This document shows positions 1 through 12,666 of a stretch of DNA of 64,000 nucleotides, piece by piece. A model generated the notes under the pieces. It made no database searches, was not told the origin of the DNA, and was given only the letters and a program-made list of their open reading frames with translations. The position numbers were made by a program, and so were the translations under genes. How positions within the stretch are numbered: the stretch's first letter is position 1; the number at the start of each line of letters is the position of its first letter. This DNA comes from Megalobrama amblycephala. Its lineage: Eukaryota > Chordata > Actinopteri > Cypriniformes > Xenocyprididae. The stretch is from the NCBI RefSeq assembly GCF_018812025.1, contig NC_063066.1, positions 10,237,882 to 10,301,881 of the forward strand. The letters run 5' to 3'.

Positions 1-266
1 GTGTTAGTTTACTGGGTAAAACTATTAATCCGAAAGCCATTGTTAATGTAAAGGAGGACATTAACGCAGTGGGTCCACGGACAAAAAGCACCATTTAGAT
101 AAACATCAGCAGGGTTTAGTAAAGCTGAACGCACTGTAACACGAATTCTTGGAACAATTTTGCTCAGCATGGAATGTGCTGGAATCAAGTGGTACGGCCC
201 TAAATAATGACAGTTAATCATTATTGTTTTTAGATCCATTACAGTTTACACAGAAACAAACCTCAC

Positions 267-1436
267 CCAGCAGAGCCTGAAAAAGATGACTGCCAAAGAT
301 GGTGGAGACCTTTTCCACGCTGGTCTTCAGGGCCTGCTCCTCTGGGCTAGTCAAACTTGCCTGGTACTGTTTCAGTAGCCCGACTGCTCTTTTAGTATCT
401 GAAATAAAAATGAGTATTTAAGTACAACTCCTACTCATTGTAATGCCTAGTTTCCTCCATTACCTACATTCTCCTTGTGACAGTCTGAAGACATTTTTAG
501 ACGTTCAAACTGTGTGTCTAATTCTTCGCACAATGCTAGACACTTGAAATCTGACATTACTTGCCTATAATTATAAGAAGCCCTCGAAGGGGTGTGTGGC
601 CAGATGTTCGACTCAACCAGGGCTGTCTAACAACAATTTTTCAACTAACAGCTAAAAATAAATTAATGATTTAGCCTTGTGTAGTAGCTTATATGTGGTA
701 TAGTGGGTAATTCTTGAGGACTAACAGAGGACACACAAAAACATTTGGACACTTAAGTTACACTTAAAATGCATTAGATAACAAATAACGCTTGAATTTA
801 GTTAGCCATTTTCACAGCTAAATAGATTGATTTCCCCTCAAGTTCACACAGGTAGTTCATCACATTAACATTGGACATGAAAGCACATCTATAGTGAAAT
901 GTCTACTGTTGTATAGCCTACAATGAACAATGCAATAACAGTATGTGTGAGTTTTATTTAAAAGCTAACAAACTTTGTGGGTGCTTGTGCATTATTTTTC
1001 TTTAAAATAAATGCTTATTAGTTTTTTGGCATGTAATGCATTAATATTCATAGATTTCTAAGTATAAAATACTTTTTGGGGGTGTCACTTTTTGGAAAGC
1101 TTCAGGTGCTGGTTCAAGGGAAGAGGTAGGAGGTTCCACATTAACATCACAGTTTGTGATGGATGGGTTAAACAGGGTCATGGTGTCGACTATACACTTG
1201 ACATTCTTTGAGCTTCTGTAAAGAATAGCGGGGTTTTATTAAAAGTTACATAATCCCACTTCAGACTATTGCTTCCTGGGTTTTAAAAGAAATTCCTACT
1301 TGAAAATACACATATCGACACCAAGAAAAAGTTTAAAAGAATCAAAGTCACTGACATATCGTCATAACAAGGTATCGGCGTCTAATAATGACTAAAGTTG
1401 ACTGTTTTTACAGAACTTACCATATTTATGAACCAT
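267..1436 (-). CDS. dlg3: DLG-family MAGUK scaffold, first two coding exons (L27 domain), partial
   Basis: Two minus-strand exons are visible. Coding exon 1 (1421-1436) reads MVHKY plus one base, followed by donor GTAAGT. Exon 2 (267-398, 132 nt) follows acceptor TTTCAG and ends phase 1 at GTGAGG. Joined, they start MVHKYDTKRAVGLLKQY and end IFGSHLFQALL, matching the N-terminal L27 domain of DLG1/DLG2-type synaptic scaffolds, which mediates pairing of MAGUK proteins at membranes. The end phase fits the usual next codons (FQALLDIQ). The PDZ, SH3 and guanylate-kinase domains must lie beyond the left edge. The name dlg3 rests on its position next to gdpd2, as on human Xq13.1; the sequence alone would also fit dlg1 or dlg2. 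The start is the only ATG in frame with the exon 2 phase and a consensus donor. Annotated mammalian DLG3, as I recall it, lacks an L27 domain. Confidence 0.78.
399..1420 (-). other. First coding intron of the DLG gene
   Basis: This AT-rich intron has a consensus GTAAGT donor and TTTCAG acceptor on the minus strand. I see no coding sequence and no clear repeat with readable ends in it. Confidence 0.6.
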
Positions 1437-2610
1437 GATGTGAAGAAAACTTGTCCTGTAAATCCTCTTAAAACGTTTCGACTAGCTAGTTTTCCAAACA
1501 AATAGCGCTTTAGAGTCCTTCTCGGGACTAGCTGTCCCTTTCTCCGAACAGTCTTTTAAAAGTTTGCCGTAATTTTTCCACAGTGACGATATTGTTACTT
1601 TGGGAAGTTTTAGTATTGAAGACGGGAATAAGTTACTGCAGTTGGCAGGAGATGCCTGTTGTGGTAGTAGTGAGAGTGTGAAGCGCCGTTGCTTCCCGTT
1701 ATCTGCTTTAGCTCCTGCATTGGGAAGTTTTGAGGGGAACTGGAGGGCGGTCTGCAGTAACAGGGTCTTACTCATCCTTCATCCGAATGTAAACTGTGAG
1801 TAAATAATAATGGAGTTTATTAACGAGCGTGTCTTTATGGTGGAAAAACAGGCAGCTTTTTTGCATAACGTCGAACGCCAATCGTATGTGTGAACTAGCA
1901 AAGAAGAAAGGAAGAGAAAAAAATGGGTTATAAATGATCACATTAAATATACCTGATATCTATTTCGTCAGTCTTTCGGAAAACACCCTGTTTGCCATGA
2001 AGCGGTCATGTAAATTATTATTCTGAAGTGTCGCATGCCACCTACTGGAGAAAGAGTGAACCTGCTTCATGTGGGTCTGTGGTTGCAAAACAATTGGCCC
2101 TTTTTTTTTAGCAATAAGGACTTTTTGGAGAGGGGCAAAACATGATATCAATTAACAGCGTGATCAGGCACGAGTTTTTCCGCAAAAAAAAAAAAAAAAA
2201 AAGCTTTTTAAGCCGGTGTTTTCTCTCATCTCTATGAATGCTTTAGGCAAAAGAAGTAGGTCGACTTAATTGAAACATTTATTTTATTACATTTCATCAT
2301 AAAAATAGAACGATTCAATTACGAAACAGGAACAACTAATTTTTATACAAGAAATTCACATTAAAAGACAGTATTAAAGTATGGCATACACTGGAAACTA
2401 GGGTTGGTTGGCCAACTTTTTGATCATTTGATGAAGATATATTCAATGTTAGAATACTTCACGACTTAAGTTATGATATGCACTTGTGCCTGCAGTCACG
2501 TGACCCACTATGTTTACACCACCATGTTGGCAGGCAGCGAATATGAAATGAACGGCAGCAGCACCAGCATCAGATTCAAGCCAACAGAGTTCACTGCGCA
2601 CTTTAAATAA
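1437..2610 (-). promoter_or_regulatory. Upstream region of the DLG start; probable 5' UTR or promoter
   Basis: This lies directly upstream of the minus-strand ATG. The part around 1600-1790 is less AT-rich than its surroundings and open for 97 codons on the minus strand, but that frame does not join the L27 exon and resembles nothing I know, so a 5' UTR is the likeliest reading. A poly-A run sits near 2186-2202. No TATA box or transcription start could be fixed. Confidence 0.25.
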
Positions 2611-4092
2611 GGTGACCAGATTTCTGATATGGAATCCGGCTACATTTCCTATTTGAGTGGTCAAAATATCACCAAAATCTAATTTGTTATTATCTATTTA
2701 TTAAAAAACGGGGACAATACATTTTTGAATGTTTTTGTTTTTAATTGTTGTGGGTTCCTTATATTATTACATTAATAATTATTATGATTTAGTTTGATTA
2801 TTAGGATTTTTGCTCTGGTTTTAATACAATTCACCAAAAAACTATTACATGATTAATAAAGGCATTGTAAAAGCAGTTAAAAACAATATGCTTGTTATAA
2901 CGCAAGTATGACTTTACAAAATGACTTTACATTACAAAAATAAAACATAAGTATAAGACGACATTTAACAAATATTTTTTTAACATTTTGGATTTAATAT
3001 TTTACTTTTCACAAGCTGTTTTTACTGTAGGCCTATACAGAAATTACAACTGTTTTAACTTTGAACTATTTTAAACTATTATTTTGCATTTTAGACTCAT
3101 TTTAAGCACAAAGTATTATTTATTTTATTTTATTTTTATTAATATCTGAGAGTGTACCTTCACCACCATATAGTTAAGACGTGTTGGAATGCCGGCGTTA
3201 TGACTGCGGAACTTTTGTGGACGCAGTCATCTCGCACCCTGTTGAGGCCCTGTTATAAAACATACAAATAGTATTACTTTAATTTAACATGAATAGCCTA
3301 GTTAGTATGTTACTACCTTTAAACCGATAACGATGTTTTGTTTGATATTTTACGATAATGGCGTCATATTTAAAGCGGAACTCAGTAGCCTAATATTTGC
3401 GAAGCTCTCCCTACAGGTTCCTTCGGTGAATCACACTGTCGTAAATACTCCAAGCGCAGTTCTGGACTACAATGACTACAACGCTCACCAGCGCAGTAGT
3501 TTTGCAAATACAGTACAAGAAATCTCAATGGAGGTGGGTAATTTTCGAAATTGTCTTATAAAGTCATAATATATAGGCCTACATTGTTTTTAAATTACCG
3601 TAAAGCATTTTGTCACTCTCATGTGAACGTGAACATGAGGCGAGATTGTGTCGGGTCGGCGCAGCTCAACTTGCAAGTGCTGTTTTCTGGCGTAGACGTG
3701 CCAGAGGGGGTTAGTGGTTAGTGCACGCCTCAAACACACCACTACAAGTCAGTTAACTATCGTAAGGACTTAAAAAAACTATTTATGAAGGTAAAAGTTA
3801 CTTAGTTCTGCTTTAACGGCTCTGGCGTGGTCCAGATCCAGATTACGTTCTTCATGAAGTAGCGGCGCGCGCGTGATCAAGTGTAGCTGCAGAGCCCCCC
3901 TGTTGGTGAACCTGATCACTACACAATTGCTCCGATAACCAACAGACTGCTTTATGCTGGTCGGGCTGTTTTTGTAATGTATTTGCGGGTTGTTTTGAAG
4001 GAGCTATTTACTATCTACCAATCGGGGACATTTCCGGGGACAGAACACCAAAAACCGGGACTGTCCCCGGAAAACGGGGACGTCTGGTCACC
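2611..4092. repeat. Putative DNA transposon with GGTGACCAGA ends
   Basis: The left end reads GGTGACCAGATTTC and the right end ACGTCTGGTCACCC, an inverted pair of about 10-11 bases. Between them are AT-rich sequence, a short GGGACA-rich stretch near 4025-4080, and a complete TTAA-flanked MITE (3370-3816). No transposase frame is visible. I could not find a matching target duplication outside the ends, so the boundaries are provisional. Confidence 0.4.
3370..3816. mobile_element. TTAA-flanked MITE, copy 1
   Basis: This 447-bp unit begins TTAAAGCGGAACTCAGTA and ends with the near inverse (TTAGTTCTGCTTTAA). A second copy at 8647-9069 matches it over nearly its whole length, with a few insertions and deletions. 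TTAA at both ends suggests a TTAA-targeting (piggyBac-like) non-autonomous element, although the terminal bases are not the usual piggyBac CCY. It has no coding capacity. Its open frames are shadows. Confidence 0.7.
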
Positions 4093-4251
4093 CATTGTAC
4101 ATATAGCAAAATATAATAGATTAAACATAAGAGATCCCTATAATGTCCCCGGAGTGCTTTTAAAGTGTATCGATAAAGGAACAGATAGCTTTTCTGGCCT
4201 ACAACTACCTCATCAACTTTCCCTCGTCCTACTCCGGATACTCTTTAAAAG

Positions 4252-5116
4252 TAGGGCTGGACGATTAATCGAAAAGTAATCGAAACCGAAATTCAGAACC
4301 TCTAACCGACGTAATTTTCCCATGTCGGTTATTTCGGTTTTTTAATCCTGTTAATACTTCCCCCTTAAAAACATAACTGCGTGTGTAGCCACGTGACTCC
4401 GCCCCGTCCAGTCAGTGGCATAAAAGCAAAACACGGAGGTGAACGCCTGTTCAACACATAGTGATGGCGCGCGAGCGGTGAGCCTTGCGCCTTGCGTCTT
4501 CACTAAACTTTGTCAGTTGTATTTGTTTTATGGTTTGGACATTCGAGCGATTAGACGATCGGATGTGTATTATTATATCGAGCTACCGCGCTTGCATAGA
4601 TATATACATATATCTATGCCGCACTCGCGCAGCTGCATGTGGCACGAACACTCACACAAACAGCTGGGCAAAACGTGAAGATCGCGCGCACACAGAGGAA
4701 TGCCGAAACTTGTTGTCAGCTCTGTCCTGTGATTTATCACTAAAATAGCTTAGAAACTTTAAAAAAAGAAAGTTATAGCATCTATTTTTTCTACTTTTGA
4801 AGGAACTATTTACAACCCACAGCTTCACAATTAATAGAGAGACGGTATGACTAACAACGAGAAATGTTACAAACCATAGATAAAATAGCCTAACTGCTGA
4901 TAGTGAGCTATGATGTCAGATCTTTCAACAGGGAAAAAAAACATCCCACCTTAATAGTCAATCATAGGCTATTTACAGTACAAACCTTGTCAGTGTACTA
5001 TGAGGGCAAAAAAAAAAAAAAAAACCAGAAATAAAATAATCGTTCATTAATCGTAATCGAGGTAAAATGTTCAATTAATCGAGGTTTTGATTTTAGGCCA
5101 TAATCGTCCAGCCCTA
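4252..5116. mobile_element. Non-autonomous hAT element with perfect 8-bp target duplication
   Basis: The element begins TAGGGCTGGACGATTAATCG and ends with the inverse TAATCGTCCAGCCCTA. It is flanked by a perfect 8-base duplication, TTTAAAAG, at 4244-4251 and 5117-5124. Both are hallmarks of the hAT superfamily. At 865 bp with no transposase frame it is non-autonomous. It sits inside the left inverted arm of an older long-inverted-repeat element. Confidence 0.85.
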
Positions 5117-5125
5117 TTTAAAAGC

Positions 5126-6943
5126 CTACAAAAATATGAGGCGCCGAACTGGACAAAAACGATGCGAACGCCGCGAGCGAGCGAACCTGCGCGAGAGAGA
5201 CCGAGTGTGTCCGAGAGCGAGCCAACCTGCGCGAGAGAGACCGAATATGCGCGCGAGAGAGATCGAGTTTGTCCGAGCATTAGTAAATTAGTACATTAAT
5301 AAACATTGATCAGATTATATGTAGTCATTAAAACAATTCTAATGTAGGAGTGGAATTTGGAGACCAATATTACAGTTTCAAAATTGGGATAAAAATTTTA
5401 ACAGAAAGAAAACAACAATTTACTAATTCTACCATTTCAATACCATTTTACATTTGCAGCAATGGTTACAGCTATAATTCTACAATATAAAAAATAAAAC
5501 ATTACATGAACAATACATAATTAACATCTTTAGTGGCATATATAAAATGTAGGCTATACAGACATATCAAACTATTATTCAGTAGATGGAGAAAAAATAA
5601 AGAAGAAATAAATTATGGTACATCATTTTCTATTTATTAAAGCACAGACAAAAAAAAAAAAAAAAAAAGGCATTGACAAATTGGCTGAAACTGACCCAAA
5701 CTGAATTCCATCATAAATAGCCTATAAACAGGAAGTTAAGCAAAAGGAAAATAGCACTTGCTTTAACACGAATCCTTTAAAAAATTGTTCATTTGTTCAA
5801 TTAAATTGTCATTATTCATTTACCCTGATGCACAACTGATGCATCATTTACCCTGATGCACAACTTCAGCAGAACACAGATAGGTTTAGAAAGAAATTTG
5901 AAATCTGTAGAACCATGAAAATAAAAGACTGCAATCATTTGGAAAGAAATCAAATAATGTCTTATAGCAAAACAATAGGTGTATAACAAAACAAACAAAA
6001 TAAATCAAGCTTTAAAAGCTCATCCTGTTTGCACTCAATTCATTAAGAAGCTGTGTAACAAATATGTTACCATGTTCATGTGAAAAGAAAGTGATGCTTT
6101 GATTGCAATAGAAGAATGAACTTCACATGGGAGTTTCAAACCGAATTTCAAAAAGCATCAGAGCCCTGGTCAGATGCACTAGTTTAAAGGTGAGGATGTT
6201 TTACTTATTGATTTGTTTCTTGCATAAATCACAATGGTGGAACCCATTTTCTTGCATTATGCATACAGAGCTTGAATTTCCTGCAGATTAAAAAAAATGC
6301 ATTTGTGTTCTGAAAAAGAAAGTCATGTGCACCTGAATGGCATCAGACTAAGTAAACAATGAGAATCTTCATTTTTGAAACTATACTGCTTTATAGTTTA
6401 ATCATTATGATAACAATGTTAAAAAACAATGTTAAAGAGAAAAGTGTAAATCGCTCAGTCCAATGAGAAGAACTAGTTTGTCTATAAACCTTAAGAAGAG
6501 TCCACTTTTTTCCCTTTATGTTAGAAAATGTAACACATGACAAAAGATTTATCATTAACACTGCACATGACTGTTGTGTTCTTTCTATTACACTTTTATC
6601 CCAGTTTTTAAACTGTAGCTAATATTGGTCCCCAAATTCCACTCCTACAGTAGAATTGTTTTAAATGACTGCATATAATCTGATCACTGTTTACTACTAA
6701 TTTACTAATGCTCGGACACACTTGGTCTCTCTCGCGCAGGTTCGCTCGCTCTCGGACAACTCGATCTCTCTCGCGCGCATATTCGGTCTCTCGCGCGCAC
6801 ACTCGGTCTCTCTCGCGCAGGTTCGCTCGCTCTCGGACGCACTCGGTCTTTCTCGCGCGCACACTCGGTCTTTCTCGCGCAGTGTCGCTCGCTCGCGGCG
6901 TTCGCTTCACTTTTGTCCAGTCCGGCGCCTCATACAAAAACCT
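5126..6943. mobile_element. Long-inverted-repeat (foldback-like) element
   Basis: The arms at about 5126-5393 and 6595-6943 are inverted copies: each carries the GAGGCGCC block, a GC-rich run of CGCGAGAGAGACCGAG-type tandem units, then an AT-rich block ending near GGGATAAAA. The right arm is longer because it has more tandem units. The 1.2 kb interior (5394-6594) is AT-rich with no recognisable transposase and a poly-A run at 5650-5669. Arg/Ser-rich open frames in the arms come from the tandem units and are not genes. The left arm is interrupted at its outer end by the hAT at 4252-5116. Confidence 0.7.
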
Positions 6944-6960
6944 GGAGGAGTACAAATGGA

Positions 6961-8646
6961 CACAATCTAATTTTGTGATTAATATTCAACTTTAGAGTCT
7001 GCCGGCTAAAACCTGCTTCATCGGTCACTGGATGGGTAAACTGTGTTGTTAGGTAACGTGATCGACCCTAGCTGTCCTTGTTTGCAGGTATATAGCCTAG
7101 CTAACGTTATATCATTGTGAATACAGCAGACATCATAAATCTCATCAAAATCTTAACCCGTTTAATCCCAAATTTTTCCCCGACATGAAAATATCCAAAT
7201 GAGGTGCCATGGTTGCCACTTGAAATAATCAATAATTATGTTTTGACATTTTTATGGAAATATGTGTGAAAAATTGTGTTTTATGTTCGACCGGTGGAAT
7301 AATAGCCTATGTAACGTTACGTTATACTGAAAAGTCGTATAGCCTATCAGCCCAGTTATTTAACACATTTTAAACTCTTTCATATAATTTTAGGTTTACT
7401 ATTAAAGATAAAACCCTTATACAACACTTATAGGAATACTGAGATAAAAGACAAAAAAAATACAAATACAACCATCTGTTGTTTTGTTATGTTGGTTAGC
7501 ACGTTTTATTGCAGTGAACTATTTTCAGTCGTCTATCGGGATCATTAGGAATACGATACAATGATTTCCCTTTGCTTCCCCCGCCTGTTCTGGCATCATG
7601 GCGCACAGCAGCTGTCCAGCATGTTGAAATATAAGATCTAAACATGTCTCGTTTTAAGTTATTGTTTGACTACTATCGATACCAATGATGGCTTGCCAAA
7701 ATGGCGGAGTTTAGATTGCAACATGGTTGGCACAGTATCTACTTTTTTAAGGACGCGTGTAAAATGTAAATGGTTTTTTTTTTTTTTTTGCTTTGACAGA
7801 TATCTTGGTAGAATATATGTGTGAAAGGAGGGCAAACATTCATTTTAATAACCACAAAATGAAATATGTAGTTAATACACACACAATAGTACAGATAAAC
7901 TTACACAAATTATTTCTGAATTTGGCTTAAATGCCCGTATTTACCAAAATATCAATAAAAAGTGCATTGTTAGGTTTAAAAGTGGGTAGGATTACGTAAA
8001 CAATAAGTGCATGGTATCAAATGATTATTTTAAATGAAGTACATAGTTAAAGACATTAAATATAAAGTGGGTTCAACAGTTTAAAAAAAATCTTTAAAAA
8101 TGCCTCACAAAGTATCACATAAACAAACAACATTATAAAAAATATTGTAATTTAAATGAAAAGTAAAAGTTCTGGTGTTGCAAAACAAAGGCTGAATGAC
8201 ACTTTTGTCAATGGGTGGCAGCATTGCACAATTTGCGGCCTTAATGAGGAAATTATATCAAATATATAAATCCTCATACCAACTGATTAAGTTCAAATAT
8301 TATGTGAATTTACTGAATTACACATTTAATATGACATTATTTTATTTTTGATGACCACACACAATCCTTCAAAAAGTGAAAAAATGAAATGCTCTTTCAT
8401 GACAAGGATGGCATCTTTCAGCGATCAAGCAGGGGGAAACCCCTCTCTTCTTTTTGACGAGAAACATGGTTCTTTCTCCTGTTCACAAACAAAGAGAAAA
8501 ATGTCCATTATAATCTGTTGTTGAGCAGACCGGTGGACTTACATGGTGCTGCACCATCAACATAACTTGAGTGACTCTTCAATAAGGGGCAAATTTGAAG
8601 ATTTGGGGAAAATATGTACAATTATTCAGAATAGATTTCATCAATC
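6961..8646. other. Intergenic DNA between the DLG upstream region and the gdpd2 3' end
   Basis: AT-rich sequence with a poly-T run near 7774-7790. I see no exon-like structure, no inverted repeat with clear ends and no RNA gene. Confidence 0.4.
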
Positions 8647-9069
8647 TTAAAGCGGAACTCAGTAATATTTGCGAAGCTCCCCCTACAGGTTCCTTCAGTG
8701 AATCACACTGTCGTAAATACTCCATACGCAGCTCTGGACTACAACGCTCACCAGCGCAGTAGTTTTGCAAGTACAGTACAAGAAATGTCGATGGAGGTGG
8801 GTAATTTTCGAAATTGTCTTATAAAGTCATAATATATACATTGTTTTTAAATTACCGTAAAGCATTTTGTCACTCTCGCGTGAACGTGAACATGAGGCGA
8901 GATTGTGTCGGGTCGGCCCAGCTCAACTTGCAAGTGCTGTTTTCTGGCGTAGACGTGCCAGAGGGGGTTAGTGCTCGCCTCAAACACACCACTACAAGTC
9001 AGTTAACTATCGTAAGGACTTAAAAAACTATTTATGAAGGTAAAAAAAAGTTACTTAGTTCTGCTTTAA
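8647..9069. mobile_element. TTAA-flanked MITE, copy 2
   Basis: This is a 423-bp direct copy of the element at 3370-3816, with the same terminal sequences (TTAAAGCGGAACTCAGTA and TTAGTTCTGCTTTAA). It differs mainly by small deletions near the left end and in the middle. Confidence 0.72.
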
Positions 9070-9517
9070 AACATTTGTTAAATGCCTTGGAATAAAGAAT
9101 AATAAAGAAAAAATAAATAAATAATCAATAGCCTTCGAGTACGTTTGTGTTTTTTAGTGGTATGAATTTTGTGTATGATGGACATTTTCAGCTACTGGAA
9201 AAAAGTTGGATAAGCCTTAGAATTGGTAACAAGTTGACTTGCCTTGCAGTCATTTTTATTTACCATTTCTAACAATACATTTATATTTATATAATAACTG
9301 ATGGCTTCTTTTTTCATAATTGTAATACATTTTATACATTTTTATAGAGCGAAAATTAAAAATAGAAATACACTATTAATATTAGAAAGAAATTAATATT
9401 TAAAAAAAACACAATTACAAGGTTTAAAGCTATTATATCTATCCCTTAAAGTCACCGTGAAATTAAATGACAATTCTTATTTTTTCATGGAATATTGCAG
9501 TATTTATTATAAATAAT

Positions 9518-12500
9518 TTATATGTGCTCATCATTGTTTTTGTTTTGTTTTTTATTCATAGTCTTTAAATAAATTAACTTCCTCTCCCTCTTGCAGTGAC
9601 ATCTCTTCTCTGACGATGTGTTTAAGGACGACCTGTAATTATAATTAAAGTAATTATAAAGCGCAACATCTTTAAAGGTTCAAAGCTCTTATAATCTATC
9701 TGTTAAAACTTGAATTATCCCCACAAAAATGTAATTTAATCAACTGTACAGTTATGCGCTGAGTTTCTTACCTTTGCCAAAGAAATTGCCCAAACATCAA
9801 CAGCAATGAAATCACGTCAGCAGAGATCCATATTCCCATGTACTTTTTAGGCTCCTTTAAATATTACATGCATACACAAACACACAAAGGATTCCTGAGG
9901 TATTACACATTCAGACAAGTCAATGTGAATTATAAATGAGAAAAGACAAAAAAAACAGCTTCTCTTTTATGGCACATTAGACAGCAATAGGTGAAAAGAT
10001 AGGCTGAGATTTACCAGATGCCAGTCAGGCTTAGACATGTTTTTGAAGATGTGGCAGGCATTGGTGGTCACTGAACTGGCCCCAGAGCACCACAGTAATG
10101 AGAAGAGCCAACGTTCATTCACAACCCACAGATTCACAGAAACGTTTTTTTCCCGCAGCTCACTGTTCAGTGAAATAAACAAAAAATGTCAAAATAAAAA
10201 CAAACAAAAATCTTCTTTCTATTCATCTGCCTTTGGCTCCATATCAGCGACCTTTTCAGCAGGTCGCAACAAGCCAGTTTCTGCATAATAGACAGGAGTG
10301 GCTGGGCCGTTTTAACGTGAAGTCTTATTCATCAATCAAGCTTTTCTTGTTCATTCAATTTTATTATATCTTCATCAAATAACGAAATGACAGGTGCACC
10401 CAACCGGACAAAACAGTGTCTGGAAAATGCCTTATCAATCTTCATGTGTTGTGCCAAACTATAATCATTATTAGATACATTTGTGAGTTTAAGCTACAGA
10501 TCAGCACGCAATTTCTCAGCCTTTCTGTCATCTTTGCAAGAAAGTAAACCCTTGTGAGAATGATCCCCAAGGCTGTAAGATCATACCAACATTAATGGCA
10601 GCAGTATTCATGTCTCTGCATGTCAGATAAGCTGCACCAATCCTCCTACACCTACCTTATGTTACGAGTGCTCAGTGAACTGTATTTCATATTCAGGAAG
10701 CTTCCACCATCCGCATTCATTTCGTCAACCACATTATACACCTGCTTGAACCCTGGTGAAATATTTCTCACATTGTGTCTATATTCTCGAGGAAGCCACC
10801 ATATCTGAAAGTGATACAAATGATTAGAATTGCATTTAAGGGTGCAAAAGGAAAAAAAAACACACATAAAAGCCTGAGATTTTTATAACGATATGTAGCA
10901 TTAATGAAAACCATGTTTTTAATAGGGCCTCTAATGTAAGATTAAACTTTAAAAAAAAATTTTTTTGCCTATTTATCTGAAATAAAGTAAGTTTATGTAG
11001 TTGAAGTACTAAAAGTACAAAAACTAAAGTGAACTAAATATAAAGCTGAATAGAAATATTTAAAAAAACAAAAAAAACATAAAAATGAAACAGACAAAAA
11101 GGGATTAGAATTAGAATGATCTAAATTAGAATAAAATTTTCACTAATGGTTTTAGACGTTTGGACCCCACTGCATGCAGCATAGGCGTAATTTGCGGGTG
11201 GGACGGGTGGGACATGTCCCGACCACTTTTTGAAAGGGTCGATATTGTCCCGACCACTTTTTGAAACCTCTCGCGGCACGGATATGTAATACAAAAGAAA
11301 CAGCTCTAGTTGATTATCAATTTGAGTTAATAATAGGCGATCTGGCGCTAGAATGTGTTGTTTTTGAAATCTTGTTGAGTGCTCGTTTTGTTCTCTTGGC
11401 GCTCGTGCACACTGAGCAGTGTTCACACGGACGAGCGCTTCAATCTATCGCTCTGTTGCAGAGACTCTCTATTTGTTAGGTTGAAATCACAAAACAAAAT
11501 AGCTACACATAAACACATCCCTGCTCTTGGTATACAATCTTAATGAACATCTTTGGTTTTAATGAGAAAAAAAAATCATACATGGTTGGGTTAGAACCCA
11601 GAACCTCTTGCACGCTAAACGAAAATGCTGCCACTAGTCCATCAGGACAATCTGATATCAACTGCGGATCCTTGAATTTATTAACTTATATACATACTCT
11701 TGGGACTAATGGCACATACACATTCCTGTCCCACCCACTTTTTAAAAAAAAGTTACGCCACTGGCATGCAATATGACAATATTACCTTGTCTGGTGAGAT
11801 GCCTGACTTTATGATAGTCTCAGTGGTGTAGAAGGAGTTGCTGTTGTGGAATCCTGTTGAGTTATTCTCATTTTTTAGGTCAAATATGAGGGAGACATTA
11901 TGCTTTTTGGCCATGACCAAGAGCTCAGAAAGAGATGGTACTGTCTGGTTGTTAGCCTCCCTCTTCTCTTCCTCTGAGAGCGATGACACTGAATGAAATG
12001 GATCTGTCTGTATTTGAAAATCAAAAGATCTCATTTTAAACAAATTTGTCATTTTGTCTCTGAATATCAAATGCGAAGTGGAAGAATTTTTTTGTTTCTG
12101 TTGGATAACTGGATAAAGCTGCAACCTCAGTTCAGTTCAAGGTTGTTTTGCTAGAAATCTTTAACCAAAACATACTCCTTTTTCTTTTCACAGGGTGCCT
12201 GTGAGAGATATAAAGTACTTGATGTTCTTTTGCTTGATGTAGTATTTGTTCAAATGCAACTGCACATGAGCTGCCTTTACAACAAATCTTTCAATATAAT
12301 ATAATATAATATAATATAATATAATATAATATAATGGTAACACTTTACAATAAGGTTCATTTGTTAACATTAGTTGATGTATTAACTACCGTGAACTAAC
12401 AATGAACAATACATTTGTTACAGTATTCATTAAACTTTGTTAATGTTAGTTAATAAAAATACAGTCATTCATTGTTTGTTCATGTTAGCTCACAGTGCAT

Positions 12501-12599
12501 TAACTAATGGTTTTAATAATGTATTAGTAAATGTTGAAATTAAAATGAACTAAGATTAATAATAAACGCTGTAGAAGTATTGTTCATTGTTAGTTCATG

Positions 12600-12666
<67 letters not shown>

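Noticed and set aside
1482..1775. 97-codon minus-strand frame upstream of the DLG start
   Set aside because: No splice donor joins it in phase to the L27 exon and it resembles no family I know; 5' UTR is the simpler reading.
6608..6995. Arg/Ser-rich open frames on both strands (LSRAHSVSLAQ-like)
   Set aside because: They arise from GC-rich tandem units in an inverted-repeat arm. The same pattern is open in several frames and has no start context or splice signals.
11584..11645. Functional tRNA gene on the minus strand
   Set aside because: There is a B-box-like GGTTCTGGGTTCTAACC, but the anticodon stem is mismatched and it sits inside a hAT-like element, so a tRNA-derived remnant is more likely.
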